Shown piece by piece: positions 48,284 to 57,883 of a stretch of DNA of 64,000 nucleotides (positions within the stretch are counted from its first letter, which is position 1; every line of letters starts with the position of its first letter). Location of the stretch: positions 1,358,501-1,422,500 of the forward strand of contig NC_014720.1 in NCBI RefSeq assembly GCF_000166775.1, read 5' to 3'. The notes beneath the pieces are model-generated. The model ran no database searches. It had not been told where the DNA came from and saw only the letters and a program-made list of their open reading frames with translations. The position numbers and the translations under genes are program-made. The DNA is from Caldicellulosiruptor kronotskyensis 2002 (GTDB taxonomy: Bacteria; Bacillota; Thermoanaerobacteria; Caldicellulosiruptorales; Caldicellulosiruptoraceae).

Positions 48284-48909
48284 TCACTATAGCGTTGCCA
48301 AAAGGAAGGTTAGCCCAGCAAACAGTTGAACTTTTGAAAAGAGCATCACTTGTAGACATTGATATATCTGAGGAAAGCAGAAAATTGATCATCGAGGACA
48401 CTCAAAATTCTCTGCGTTTTCTCATGGTAAAACCTTTTGACGTACCCACTTATGTGGAATATGGTGTTGCAGATGTTGGTGTTGTTGGTAAAGATGTGTT
48501 GCTTGAAATGAATAAGAGAGTGTACGAACTTTTAGATTTAAAGATTGGGAAATGTTTTGTAGCCTTGGCAGGACCTAAAGGGATAAGCGAAGCTCTTTTG
48601 AAAAAGCCTGATAAGACAATTGCAACTAAATTTCCTAACATTGCTAAAGAGTATTTTGAAAATGTTAGGGGTGAGGATGTAAAGATAATAAAGCTCAATG
48701 GTTCAGTAGAGCTTGCTCCTATTTTAGGACTTTCAGACATGATAGTAGACATTGTAGAGAGTGGTAGAACTCTGAAGGAAAATGGACTTGAAGTATATGA
48801 AAAGCTATACGACATTAGTGCTCGGCTTATTGCAAACAGGGCAAGTCTAAAATTAAAAACTCAGATAGATGATATTATAAATCGTTTGGAAAGGATGATT
48901 GAAGAGTGA
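48280..48909 (+). CDS. hisG: ATP phosphoribosyltransferase, short form, catalytic subunit
   Basis: 209 aa. First step of histidine synthesis: ATP and PRPP give PR-ATP. Motifs: ITIALPKGRLA at the start, YGVADVGVVGKDVL and the PRPP loop DIVESGRTLKENGL. The length identifies the short HisZ-dependent class, consistent with hisZ upstream. ATGA overlaps on both sides. Confidence 0.98.
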   Translation: MITIALPKGRLAQQTVELLKRASLVDIDISEESRKLIIEDTQNSLRFLMVKPFDVPTYVEYGVADVGVVGKDVLLEMNKRVYELLDLKIGKCFVALAGPKGISEALLKKPDKTIATKFPNIAKEYFENVRGEDVKIIKLNGSVELAPILGLSDMIVDIVESGRTLKENGLEVYEKLYDISARLIANRASLKLKTQIDDIINRLERMIEE

Positions 48910-50201
48910 GAATCTTGTCCAGCAAACAACAGATTGAAAACTACATAGAGACGGCTAAAATAAGAAAATGGGAAAACGAGGAAGAAATTGAACAGAAGGT
49001 TCGCAGAATAATCTCTGATGTAAAAGATAAGAAAGATGAAGCATTGCTTTACTACACCCGGATGTTTGATTGTAAGGGTATTTGCTTGAATGAGCTGCGA
49101 GTGGTCCAAGAAGAGATTGAAAGAGCATATTTTGAATGTGAAAAAGAAGATGGTGATTTCATAGATGCTTTGAATGCTGCGTATAAAAATATCTATGAGT
49201 ATCACATGAGGCAAAAAGAGGAAAGCTGGTTTTATATAAAAAATGGGTCGTTACTTGGCCAGATTATTATGCCTCTTGAAAAAGTAGGAATTTATGTTCC
49301 CGGTGGGAAAGGGGCTTATCCTTCAACAGTTTTGATGAATTCAATTCCTGCAAAAGTTGCTGGCGTTGAAAAAATAATAATGGTAACTCCACCTGACAAG
49401 AACAAGAGTATCAGCAAGTACACTTTGGCAGCAGCAAAAATTTGTGGCATTGATGAGATTTATAAAGTGGGAGGAGCTCAAGCAGTTGCGGCGCTTGCGT
49501 TTGGAACACAGATTATACCCAAGGTAGATAAGATTGTGGGACCAGGAAATATCTATGTAGCAACTGCTAAAAAATTGTTGTTTGGATATGTAGATATTGA
49601 CTCAGTAGCAGGACCAAGTGAAGTAATGGTTATTGCAGACGAGTCTGCAAATCCGAAATACATTGCTGCAGATTTGCTGTCTCAGGCGGAACACGACCCC
49701 ATGGCAAGATGTATTTTAGTGACAACATCTTTGCAGGTGGCTCAAGAGGTTTCTGAGAATGTTGATAAGATGCTTGCAAGATTTGAAAACTCAGTTGCTT
49801 TTGAAGCTATCGAAAAAAACGGTGTGATAATAGTTGTTGACGATCTTTTTGAGGCTGCTGAGATTGCGAATATAATTGCACCTGAGCACTTAGAGATTTG
49901 TTGCAATGATGCAGAAAAAGTGTTGTTTAAGATCAGAAACGCTGGTGCAGTTTTTGTAGGTGAATATTCCCCTGAACCTATTGGAGACTACATCGCAGGA
50001 CCAAATCATGTACTGCCAACATCTGGTACAGCAAGTTTCTTTTCTCCCCTCGGGGTTTATGATTTTGTCAAGAGAATGAGTTTAATAAAGTATTCAAAAG
50101 AACAGTTTTTGACAGATGCACCACATGCAATAAACATAGCGCAAAAAGAAGGTTTCCTCTTTCATGCAAATTCGTTGAAGGTGAGGTTAGAAGATGTTTA
50201 A
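48906..50201 (+). CDS. hisD: Histidinol dehydrogenase
   Basis: 431 aa, zinc-dependent; two NAD-linked oxidations of histidinol to histidine. Family motifs: GVYVPGGKGAYPSTVLMN-type block, GGAQAVAALAFGT, IVGPGNIYVATAKK, DSVAGPSEVMVIAD and LLSQAEHDP, followed by the ligand histidine region GPNHVLPT. It overlaps hisC by 8 bases. Confidence 0.98.
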   Translation: MRILSSKQQIENYIETAKIRKWENEEEIEQKVRRIISDVKDKKDEALLYYTRMFDCKGICLNELRVVQEEIERAYFECEKEDGDFIDALNAAYKNIYEYHMRQKEESWFYIKNGSLLGQIIMPLEKVGIYVPGGKGAYPSTVLMNSIPAKVAGVEKIIMVTPPDKNKSISKYTLAAAKICGIDEIYKVGGAQAVAALAFGTQIIPKVDKIVGPGNIYVATAKKLLFGYVDIDSVAGPSEVMVIADESANPKYIAADLLSQAEHDPMARCILVTTSLQVAQEVSENVDKMLARFENSVAFEAIEKNGVIIVVDDLFEAAEIANIIAPEHLEICCNDAEKVLFKIRNAGAVFVGEYSPEPIGDYIAGPNHVLPTSGTASFFSPLGVYDFVKRMSLIKYSKEQFLTDAPHAINIAQKEGFLFHANSLKVRLEDV

Positions 50202-51267
50202 AAAAAGATTAGAAAATTTTTCAAACTATACAACACCCCAAATAGAATGTTTAGTTAAAGCAGATGCCAACGAAAATCTTCTTGAACTTCATGAAGAGTT
50301 AAAAGATATAATTTTGGATACTTTAAAAAATAGCATACCTAATTTGTGTTTTTATCCCGAAATCAATTCTCAACCACTTAAAGAAGCTTTAGCGAAATTT
50401 TACAATTTAAAAAGTGAAAATTTTATTGTAGGAAATGGTTCAGACCAGATAATTCAGCTTATTGTTCAAGCATGCTGTGATCAGGATGACCATGTATTTT
50501 TTCTATATCCTTCGTTTACAATGTATAGGATAACTGCTGAACTTTTTGACGTAGGATTTTGTTTTTTTGATATTACTTCCCAATGGAAAATTGATGTTGA
50601 AAAGGTAATTGCTAAGATAAGTGCAAATGAGAGAATAAAGGTAATATTTATTGATACTCCAAATAATCCAACTGGTATTGCATGGAGCGCTGAAAATTTA
50701 AAAACTCTTGTAGAAGCATTTCCTTCAAAGCTTATAGTAATTGACAACGCCTATGGTGAATATAGCGATATTGACTATATAGAGTTTGTAAGAAGATACA
50801 ATAATACGATTATACTTAAAACATTTTCCAAAATAGGTTTTGCAGGTATAAGATGTGGTTATGGTATTGCAAATGAAAATATTATAAAAAACCTTCACAA
50901 AGTAAAACCTCCCTATAATGTCAATGTCTTAACCCAAAACATAGCTATCAAGGTGCTTGAAAATTTCGAAAAGCTAAAAGATAACATCCAGCTAATAAAA
51001 GATGAAAGAGATAGGATGATACAAAAACTCAAAGAATACTACTATGTTATTCAGTCTGAAGCAAACTTTGTGACAGTTGTAGATGAGTATGCCGACAGAA
51101 TATTTGAATACCTTGTTGCGAAGAAAATTCTTGTAAAAAAGTTTGAGGTGGGGGACAAAAAACTTTTAAGAATTACATTGGGCAAGCCTCAAGATAATGA
51201 TATAATAACAGAAAATCTCATTCGATTTAAAAAGGAGAACGCAAAAGATGGGTCAAAGAGTTGCTGA
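50194..51267 (+). CDS. hisC: Histidinol-phosphate aminotransferase
   Basis: 357 aa PLP enzyme of fold type I. ANENLLELHEEL and VGNGSDQIIQLI at the N-terminus, NPTGIAWS, the PLP lysine in TFSKIGFAGIRCGYG. It lies between hisD and hisB in the operon. Its 3' end overlaps hisB by 20 bases, carrying the AAGGAG site for hisB inside its last codons. Confidence 0.96.
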   Translation: MFKKRLENFSNYTTPQIECLVKADANENLLELHEELKDIILDTLKNSIPNLCFYPEINSQPLKEALAKFYNLKSENFIVGNGSDQIIQLIVQACCDQDDHVFFLYPSFTMYRITAELFDVGFCFFDITSQWKIDVEKVIAKISANERIKVIFIDTPNNPTGIAWSAENLKTLVEAFPSKLIVIDNAYGEYSDIDYIEFVRRYNNTIILKTFSKIGFAGIRCGYGIANENIIKNLHKVKPPYNVNVLTQNIAIKVLENFEKLKDNIQLIKDERDRMIQKLKEYYYVIQSEANFVTVVDEYADRIFEYLVAKKILVKKFEVGDKKLLRITLGKPQDNDIITENLIRFKKENAKDGSKSC

Positions 51268-51832
51268 AGTTCAGAGAAAGACAAAAGAGACAGATATTAA
51301 ACTAATTCTTAATATTGATGGAAATGGTGATTACAAAATCTCAACAGGCATAGGTTTTTTTGACCACATGCTTCAGTTATTTTCTCATCATGGAAAATTT
51401 GACATTAATCTTGAAGCGAAGGGTGATATATACATTGACGACCATCACACCATAGAAGATGTCGGAATAGTTTTGGGTCAGGCTTTTTTAAAGGCTTTGT
51501 CAGATAAAAGAGGTATAAAAAGATATGCGCATGTTATTTTACCTATGGATGAGGCACTTATAATGGTAGCAGTAGATATCTCAGGAAGGCCATATTTGGC
51601 ATTTGATGTAGATTTTAAGCTACCGAAGCTTGGAGATATGACTTCTCAAATGGTTGTAGAGTTTTTCAAAGCTTTTGTTTGGTCTTCTAAAACCACAGTT
51701 CATATAAAAAAACTTGCTGGTGAGAATGACCATCACGTTTGCGAGGCCATTTTTAAAGCTATTGGAAGAACCTTAAAAGAAGCTTGTACGATAATCGATG
51801 ATAGAATTCCATCGTCAAAAGGAGTGTTATAA
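51248..51832 (+). CDS. hisB: Imidazoleglycerol-phosphate dehydratase
   Basis: 194 aa, dehydratase only; there is no fused histidinol-phosphatase domain. Metal-binding histidines are in FFDHMLQLFSHHG, DDHHTIEDVGI and NDHHVCEAIFKA. The start ATG lies inside the end of hisC. The missing phosphatase of the pathway is not in this window. Confidence 0.98.
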   Translation: MGQRVAEVQRKTKETDIKLILNIDGNGDYKISTGIGFFDHMLQLFSHHGKFDINLEAKGDIYIDDHHTIEDVGIVLGQAFLKALSDKRGIKRYAHVILPMDEALIMVAVDISGRPYLAFDVDFKLPKLGDMTSQMVVEFFKAFVWSSKTTVHIKKLAGENDHHVCEAIFKAIGRTLKEACTIIDDRIPSSKGVL

Positions 51833-51835
51833 GTT

Positions 51836-52441
51836 GTGAAAAAAATATGCATTGTGGACTATGGGATGGGAAACTTAAGGAGTGTACAAAAAGCATTTGA
51901 ATACATAGGCTTTAGAGCTTTTGTTACATCAAGCAAAGATGAAATTGAAAAGGCCGAGGCAATTGTTCTACCAGGAGTAGGAGCATTTGACGTAGCTGTA
52001 TCAAACCTTGAAAGATTTGGCCTTGTTGATGTCTTGAAAAAAAAAATAAAAGAGTCTTTATTTTTGGGTATTTGCTTGGGTTATCAGCTCTTGTACGAAT
52101 TTAGCGAAGAAGGCAATTGTGAGGGTTTAAGAATTTTCAACGGAGAGGTCAAAAAGTTTCCTCAAAAAGAGAACATCAAAATTCCACACATGGGATGGAA
52201 CAGGATAAAAGTTAAAGGAAATTCAAAACTTTTAAAGGGTGTGGATAACCAGTTTGTGTATTTTGTTCATTCGTATTATGTGGAAAATAGAGATAAATCA
52301 ATAGTATCTTCTGTGTGTGAGCATGGTATTGAGTTTGACTCTTCAATAGAAAGTGGCAATATATTTGGTACTCAGTTTCATCCTGAAAAAAGTGGTGAAG
52401 TGGGACTGCAAATACTTAAGAACTTTGGGGGATTGCTATGA
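51836..52441 (+). CDS. hisH: Imidazole glycerol phosphate synthase subunit HisH (glutaminase)
   Basis: 201 aa class I amidotransferase. Nucleophile Cys in FLGICLGYQLL, with His and Glu in TQFHPEKSG. It hydrolyses glutamine and passes ammonia to HisF. GTG start with AAGGAGTG upstream. It overlaps hisA by 4 bases. Confidence 0.97.
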   Translation: MKKICIVDYGMGNLRSVQKAFEYIGFRAFVTSSKDEIEKAEAIVLPGVGAFDVAVSNLERFGLVDVLKKKIKESLFLGICLGYQLLYEFSEEGNCEGLRIFNGEVKKFPQKENIKIPHMGWNRIKVKGNSKLLKGVDNQFVYFVHSYYVENRDKSIVSSVCEHGIEFDSSIESGNIFGTQFHPEKSGEVGLQILKNFGGLL

Positions 52442-53151
52442 TTGTTATACCTGCAATAGACCTTATAGATGGAAAGTGCGTAAGACTTACTCAGGGAGAT
52501 TATAGTCAGGTTCAACTGTTCAATTCAGACCCAATTGAGCAGGCAAAACTTTTTGAAAAAAGTGGTGCTAAATACGTCCATGTTGTTGATTTGGATGGAG
52601 CAAAAGTTGGAAGGCCAGTGAATTTTGAAGTTATAAGAAACATAAAAAGAGTTACATCCTTGACAGTTGAATGTGGTGGTGGCATTAGAGACAAGGCTAC
52701 TGTTGAGCTTTATATATCTTCAGAAGTTGACTATATCATTTTGGGTTCTGTAATCTTTAAAAATCCTGATTTTGTAAATGAAGTTATGAAGGTGTTTGGT
52801 AAAGAAAGATTTATTGCTTCTCTTGACTTTAAAGATGGTTTTGTAAAACTTTCTGGATGGCAGGAAGCAACAACAATTACCATTGAAGAAGGAATTATGA
52901 AAATAAAAACTTTGGGATTTGAAAGGCTTATTTATACAGATATAACAACTGATGGGATGCTAAAAGGACATAACTTTGAAGCTGCAAAATATATTCGAGA
53001 ACTTTTTGATGGTTTTTTAACAGCATCAGGTGGGATTTCAACAAAAGAGGATATTATGAGGCTTAAAAGTATAGGTGTTGATGCGGCAGTTGTTGGAAAA
53101 GCTCTTTATACAGGACAGCTCAAATTAGAGGAGGTAATTAATTTACTTTAA
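52438..53151 (+). CDS. hisA: ProFAR isomerase (HisA)
   Basis: 237 aa TIM barrel. Motifs: [19 protein letters not shown] with the catalytic Asp, VECGGGIR, and [15 protein letters not shown] with the second Asp; GGIST and [11 protein letters not shown] form the phosphate sites. Fourth step of the pathway. HisF is the homologous next gene, 26 bases on. Confidence 0.98.
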   Translation: MIVIPAIDLIDGKCVRLTQGDYSQVQLFNSDPIEQAKLFEKSGAKYVHVVDLDGAKVGRPVNFEVIRNIKRVTSLTVECGGGIRDKATVELYISSEVDYIILGSVIFKNPDFVNEVMKVFGKERFIASLDFKDGFVKLSGWQEATTITIEEGIMKIKTLGFERLIYTDITTDGMLKGHNFEAAKYIRELFDGFLTASGGISTKEDIMRLKSIGVDAAVVGKALYTGQLKLEEVINLL

Positions 53152-53177
53152 ATATTCAATTAAGGAGAAGGATACAA

Positions 53178-53930
53178 GTGGTTGCAAAGAGAATAATTCC
53201 CTGTCTTGATGTCAATAGAGGAAGGGTTGTTAAAGGAATAAACTTTATCAACCTTGTTGATGCTGGTGACTCTGTCGAAAGTGCTCAAAAATATAACCAG
53301 CTTGGTGCTGATGAGCTTGTGTTTTTAGATATTACAGCATCGCATGAAGAGAGAAATATAATGATAGAGGTTGTAAAGAATGTAGCTGAAAAAGTTTTTA
53401 TTCCTTTTACGGTAGGCGGTGGAATAAGAAATTTAGATGACATTAGAAATTTACTTTTGGCTGGTGCTGATAAGGTTTCAATTAACTCTGCAGCGGTTAA
53501 GAATCCTGACCTTGTAAATGAAGCTGCAAAGGTTTTTGGTTCACAGTGTATTGTGGTGGCAATTGATGCAAAAAGGCACAGTGACGGTTTTCATGTCTAT
53601 ATAAACGGAGGAAGGATAGACACAGGACTTGACGCTGTAAAGTGGGCAAAAGAAGTTGAAATGAGAGGGGCAGGCGAGATACTACTTACCTCAATGGACA
53701 GAGACGGAACAAAAGCAGGGTATGATTTAGAGCTTTTAGAGGCTATTTGTAACAGCGTAAATATTCCTGTCATTGCTTCAGGTGGTGCTGGAAGGCCTGA
53801 GCATTTTTTAGAGGCTTTCAAAGTTGGAGCAGAAGCTGCTTTGGCTGCTTCTATATTTCATTTTGGAGAGATTTTAATTGGGGATTTAAAGAGTTACTTA
53901 AAAGATAATGGCATTGAGGTGAGGATATAA
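53178..53930 (+). CDS. hisF: Imidazole glycerol phosphate synthase subunit HisF (cyclase)
   Basis: 250 aa TIM barrel. Asp11 in [15 protein letters not shown] and Asp130 in VVAIDAKR are the catalytic pair; GGGIRNLDD and GGAGRPEHF bind phosphate. GTG start with AAGGAG upstream. It works with HisH to form imidazole glycerol phosphate and AICAR. Confidence 0.98.
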   Translation: MVAKRIIPCLDVNRGRVVKGINFINLVDAGDSVESAQKYNQLGADELVFLDITASHEERNIMIEVVKNVAEKVFIPFTVGGGIRNLDDIRNLLLAGADKVSINSAAVKNPDLVNEAAKVFGSQCIVVAIDAKRHSDGFHVYINGGRIDTGLDAVKWAKEVEMRGAGEILLTSMDRDGTKAGYDLELLEAICNSVNIPVIASGGAGRPEHFLEAFKVGAEAALAASIFHFGEILIGDLKSYLKDNGIEVRI

Positions 53931-53931
53931 A

Positions 53932-54549
53932 ATGATAGATATTTCAGCTTTGAAGTTTGACCAAAATGGACTTGTGCCTGTTGTTGTACAGGATAACTCA
54001 ACAGGTGAAGTACTTATGTTGGCGTACATGAACAAGGAAGCTTTAGAGCTTACCATTCAGACAGGGTATATGCACTATTTTAGCCGAAGCAGAAACAAGA
54101 TATGGAGAAAAGGGGAGACTTCAGGCAATGTCCAAAAATTAAAAAGTTTATTTTTAGACTGTGACGGTGATACCTTGCTTGCCATTGTTGAACAAACAGG
54201 GGTTGCATGTCATACTGGCAACAAAACATGTTTTTTCACCGCATTGGAAGGTGATAAAAAAAAGGTGGCAACTGACATTATTTTTGAACTAATGAAAACA
54301 ATTAATGATAGAAAGCAAAATAAGGTAGAAGGTTCGTATACCTCTTACCTATTTGAAAAGGGACTTGATAAGATACTTAAAAAGATTGGCGAGGAGGCAA
54401 CAGAGGTAGTAATTGGAGCAAAGAATGGTAAAAAAGAAGAAGTAATATATGAGATATCTGATTTGATGTACCACTTGAGCGTTTTACTGGCGTATTTTAA
54501 CCTTGACTGGACAGATATTTTAAAAAGCTTGGAGGAAAGAAGAAAATAA
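53932..54549 (+). CDS. hisIE: Bifunctional PRA-CH / PRA-PH (HisIE)
   Basis: 205 aa fusion. PRA-cyclohydrolase domain (1-~110): [23 protein letters not shown] and zinc ligands [14 protein letters not shown] pyrophosphohydrolase domain (~120-205): [15 protein letters not shown] and EISDLMYHL. Last gene of the operon; it starts 1 base after hisF. No clear terminator hairpin was seen in the 100 bases after it. Confidence 0.98.
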   Translation: MIDISALKFDQNGLVPVVVQDNSTGEVLMLAYMNKEALELTIQTGYMHYFSRSRNKIWRKGETSGNVQKLKSLFLDCDGDTLLAIVEQTGVACHTGNKTCFFTALEGDKKKVATDIIFELMKTINDRKQNKVEGSYTSYLFEKGLDKILKKIGEEATEVVIGAKNGKKEEVIYEISDLMYHLSVLLAYFNLDWTDILKSLEERRK

Positions 54550-54569
54550 TACTTTTTGGCTTTTTTCCA

Positions 54570-54599
54570 TTGTTTAAAATTTGAAAAATATTATATAAT
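54570..54599 (+). promoter_or_regulatory. Promoter of the mannose-1-P guanylyltransferase gene
   Basis: TTGTTT (54570-54575), 18-bp spacer and TATAAT (54594-54599), about 49 bases before the start codon. Confidence 0.5.
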
Positions 54600-54647
54600 A
54601 TAAATGTTGAAGATTTTTACTATTTCTTAAAGAGGAGGGGTTTAAAA

Positions 54648-55727
54648 ATGCAAAGATTTGCAGTGGTTATGGCAGGTGGTGGCGGTACAAGGTTTTGGCC
54701 TTTGTCACGAAGCTCGTCGCCGAAGCAATTTTTAAACCTCTCTGGAAATGACATTTTGATAAATGAAACAATTGATAGGATATCAAAGGTCATTCCCAAG
54801 AAAAACATTTTTATTGTCACAAACATAAACCAAAAAGAGATGATAGAGAAGGTACTTGATGAAGAGATAGATAGAAATAACATCATTTATGAACCAATTG
54901 GAAGAAACACTGCAGCTTGTATTTTATATGCTGCACTTAAAATTAAAAAAATACATGAAGATGGAATAATGTGTGTATTTCCATCTGACCACTATATTAA
55001 AGATAACGAGGGATTTGCTGAAGTAATAAATACCTGCATTGAAATTGCTGAAAAGCATGATAAGCTCATAACAATTGGAATAAATCCAACTTTCCCATCA
55101 ACTGGCTACGGTTATATAAAATTTGACAGAGATTCAAGTGATAAATATGAGAAAAAAGCTTATGAGGTTTTGGAATTTGTCGAAAAGCCATCATTTGACA
55201 GAGCAAAAGCGTATATAAAAAGCGGTAATTACCTGTGGAACAGTGGTATGTTCGTGTGGAAGATAGACACAATCATTCAAAACTTCAATAGATTCCTCCC
55301 CAGAATCTACAATAGATTTTATTCTGTATATGAATATCTTTGGACAGACCAAGAGTTTGAGAAAATAGGAGAGATATATCCATCTCTTCAGGATATATCT
55401 ATTGACTATGGGATAATGGAAAGAGCTGACGAGGTGGTAGTGGTACCTGGCGATTTTGGCTGGAATGATGTGGGGTCATGGGATTCTCTTGGTGCAATAT
55501 TTCCACCAGACGATGATGGTAACATTGTGAAAGCTTTGCATGTTGGGATTGATACGCGTGACTGCATAATTTATGGAAACAACAGACTTATCGCCACAAT
55601 TAATGTATCTGATGTAATTATTGCTGAGACAGAAGATGCAGTTCTTGTTTGTGCAAAAAACAGAGCACAGGATGTTAAAAAGATTGTTGAAATTCTCAAA
55701 GAACGAAAGCTGGACAAGTTTATATAA
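54648..55727 (+). CDS. Mannose-1-phosphate guanylyltransferase
   Basis: 359 aa nucleotidyltransferase. MAGGGGTRFWPLSRSSSPKQF is the nucleotide-binding signature; FPSDHYI, EKPS and NSGMFVWK follow, and GDFGWNDVGSWDSL is the mannose-1-P motif. It should make GDP-mannose for cell-surface glycans. It lacks the fused isomerase of long ManC proteins. GAGGAGGGG ribosome site. The next gene, murJ, is also envelope-related. Confidence 0.93.
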   Translation: MQRFAVVMAGGGGTRFWPLSRSSSPKQFLNLSGNDILINETIDRISKVIPKKNIFIVTNINQKEMIEKVLDEEIDRNNIIYEPIGRNTAACILYAALKIKKIHEDGIMCVFPSDHYIKDNEGFAEVINTCIEIAEKHDKLITIGINPTFPSTGYGYIKFDRDSSDKYEKKAYEVLEFVEKPSFDRAKAYIKSGNYLWNSGMFVWKIDTIIQNFNRFLPRIYNRFYSVYEYLWTDQEFEKIGEIYPSLQDISIDYGIMERADEVVVVPGDFGWNDVGSWDSLGAIFPPDDDGNIVKALHVGIDTRDCIIYGNNRLIATINVSDVIIAETEDAVLVCAKNRAQDVKKIVEILKERKLDKFI

Positions 55728-55773
55728 TCTTTTTATTAGCTCGTCATTATTTTTTTAAGAAGGGCGGTCTTAT

Positions 55774-57345
55774 ATGTCTGACAGTGCCAAAAAAATTACC
55801 AAAGCTACTTTTTTTGTTATCATTACAACTATACTGTCAAAATTGTTTGGATTTTTGCGTGAGGTTGTTTTAGGTGCTTTCTACGGGACGAGTTATAAAT
55901 TGGACTCTTTGATTGCAGCCCAGCTGTTGCCGGGCGTTTTTTTTGCAAGTATTTTAGCTTCTTTTTCTACTACCTTTATCCCTATATACAATGAAATATT
56001 AGTAAAAGAGAACAAAGAGAAAGCAAGTAGATTTGCAAGCAAGTCCCTTTTTTTAATTGTTCTGGCTGCGTTTATAGTAGCAGTAATAGGTTCTATCTTT
56101 TCACCGTTTATAGTTGAAGTGATCTTTAGAGGATTTGATAGTTCTGTAAAACAGCTAACCTGGCAGCTGATGAGAATTACATTTTTTTATATAATCTTTT
56201 TAGGAGCTAACTATATCTTGCAAGGATTTCTTCAGTCTAATGAAAATTTTGTAGTGCCTGTACTTGTAGGACTACCATTCAATGCAATTATCATCTTATC
56301 AGCTTTTTTAAAGAAAGAATTTGACATATACGGTGTTGCTATTGCGTTTGTACTTGGATACCTTTCAATGGTGTTATTTCAAATGCCGTTTGCAATCAAA
56401 AAGGGATTTAAATTTAAATTAGATATTAATTTACGTGACCCATACATAATCAAACTTTTTAAGCTTGTTCTGCCTGTATTTATTGGTTCGTCGGTTATGT
56501 CACTTAATTCTTTTGTTGATAGGTACTTGGCTTCCTTTTTACCTGAGGGAAGTATTTCAGCTTTGAACTTTGCAGATAAACTAAATGGAGTAGTTTATGG
56601 TATATTTAGTGGCTCGATCTCTGCTGTAATTTATCCGTATTTATCACGATTTTTTTCAAGTGAAAAGAAAGAAGAGTTCAAAAAATATTTGCTACTCTCT
56701 ATAAATTCTCTCATATTGATTATGGTGCCTATTACAGCTGCAGTTTTGGTATTATCACGTGAGATTGTCCAGTTTGTATATGAAAGAGGGGCATTTGATA
56801 GCCGTTCAACTTATCTGACAAGTGGTGCTCTTATGTTTTTTTCCTTAGGGTATTTAGGTTATGCAGTGAGAGAAATCCTTAGCAGAACTTTTTATTCAAT
56901 CCAGGATACTCTCACACCAATGAAAAATGGTATTTTAGCTGTAGCAATTAATATAGTTTTAAATATCGTTCTTGTCAAATACCTAAAACACAGAGGTTTA
57001 GCGCTGGGTACAAGTATTGTTGCATATGTATCAGTATTTTTACTTATGCGTAGTTTGTTTAAAAAGATAGGAAAGATTGATCTAAAAAGCTCAATGATAG
57101 TCTTTGTAAAAGCACTATTTGCTTCTTTTGTGATGGTTATAAGTATTATTTTAGTAAAAAATCTGATACAAATAAAAACGCCTGTGACATTTATAACTAA
57201 GGTAACTAATCTTTTGATCTGGGGGTTTGTAGGTGTAATTTCATATAGTACAGTAATATATTTATTGAAAATAAAAGAAGCTCAGTGGATATTGGAAAAC
57301 TCAATAAAAATAATAAAAAAGGTTAAAGGATTAGCTGTAAAATAA
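55774..57345 (+). CDS. murJ: Lipid II flippase MurJ
   Basis: 523 aa, about 14 membrane helices (MVF/MviN family). The N-terminal signature FGFLREVVLGAFYG and helix-1 arginines, then SVMSLNSFVDRYLAS in the middle and YERGAFDSRSTYLT, which is a strong MurJ motif. It moves lipid II across the membrane for peptidoglycan synthesis. Its 3' end overlaps the convergent GNAT gene by 23 bases. Confidence 0.93.
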   Translation: MSDSAKKITKATFFVIITTILSKLFGFLREVVLGAFYGTSYKLDSLIAAQLLPGVFFASILASFSTTFIPIYNEILVKENKEKASRFASKSLFLIVLAAFIVAVIGSIFSPFIVEVIFRGFDSSVKQLTWQLMRITFFYIIFLGANYILQGFLQSNENFVVPVLVGLPFNAIIILSAFLKKEFDIYGVAIAFVLGYLSMVLFQMPFAIKKGFKFKLDINLRDPYIIKLFKLVLPVFIGSSVMSLNSFVDRYLASFLPEGSISALNFADKLNGVVYGIFSGSISAVIYPYLSRFFSSEKKEEFKKYLLLSINSLILIMVPITAAVLVLSREIVQFVYERGAFDSRSTYLTSGALMFFSLGYLGYAVREILSRTFYSIQDTLTPMKNGILAVAINIVLNIVLVKYLKHRGLALGTSIVAYVSVFLLMRSLFKKIGKIDLKSSMIVFVKALFASFVMVISIILVKNLIQIKTPVTFITKVTNLLIWGFVGVISYSTVIYLLKIKEAQWILENSIKIIKKVKGLAVK

Positions 57346-57808
57346 TAACATCCAAAAACCTACCAAATTTGCTACCAACTTTGATTAGCTTTCCGACTTC
57401 TACAAAACCAAATGATTTGTGTAGATGCAAACTTATATAGTTTTCAGCACACACTTTTGCAATTATGTTGGCAGCCCCTGTGTCTTTAGCTTTTTCTATT
57501 AAGAATTTTAAAATCTGCTTGCCAATGCCTTTGCCTCTGTGCAATGGATGTATATATATAGTATCTTCAACTGTGATTGAATAAGCTTCTTTTTCTGAGA
57601 ACGGGGAGAGATAACCATAACCCAGTATAGTGGAATTTTCTTCTGCTACATAAATAGGGTACCTGTGACTGTGGCTATCGAACAATTTCAGAAAATCTTC
57701 GGTAGTCTTGGGATGAATATCGAATGTAGATGTTGAATTCAAAACTTCATAGTTATAGATATAAAGCATGTTTGTGATATCAGAAATTGTTGCTTTACGA
57801 ATATTCAT
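57323..57808 (-). CDS. GNAT family N-acetyltransferase
   Basis: 161 aa. Acetyl-CoA loop LHRGKGIGKQIL (R-x-x-G-x-G/A) near residue 100, N-terminal IRKATISDITNMLYIYN and the end FGFVEVGKLIKVG resemble the phosphinothricin/methionine-sulfoximine acetyltransferase (PAT/YwnH) group. The substrate is unproven. Start at 57808 with AAAGGAG upstream on the minus strand. It ends inside the 3' end of murJ. Confidence 0.9.
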   Translation of the reverse strand: MNIRKATISDITNMLYIYNYEVLNSTSTFDIHPKTTEDFLKLFDSHSHRYPIYVAEENSTILGYGYLSPFSEKEAYSITVEDTIYIHPLHRGKGIGKQILKFLIEKAKDTGAANIIAKVCAENYISLHLHKSFGFVEVGKLIKVGSKFGRFLDVIILQLIL

Positions 57809-57883
57809 TTTACTTTTTTCTCCTTTCATCAAAAAATTCTTAGGGAGTGAACGAAGATTACAAAAAAAGAAAAAGCAAGCTAT

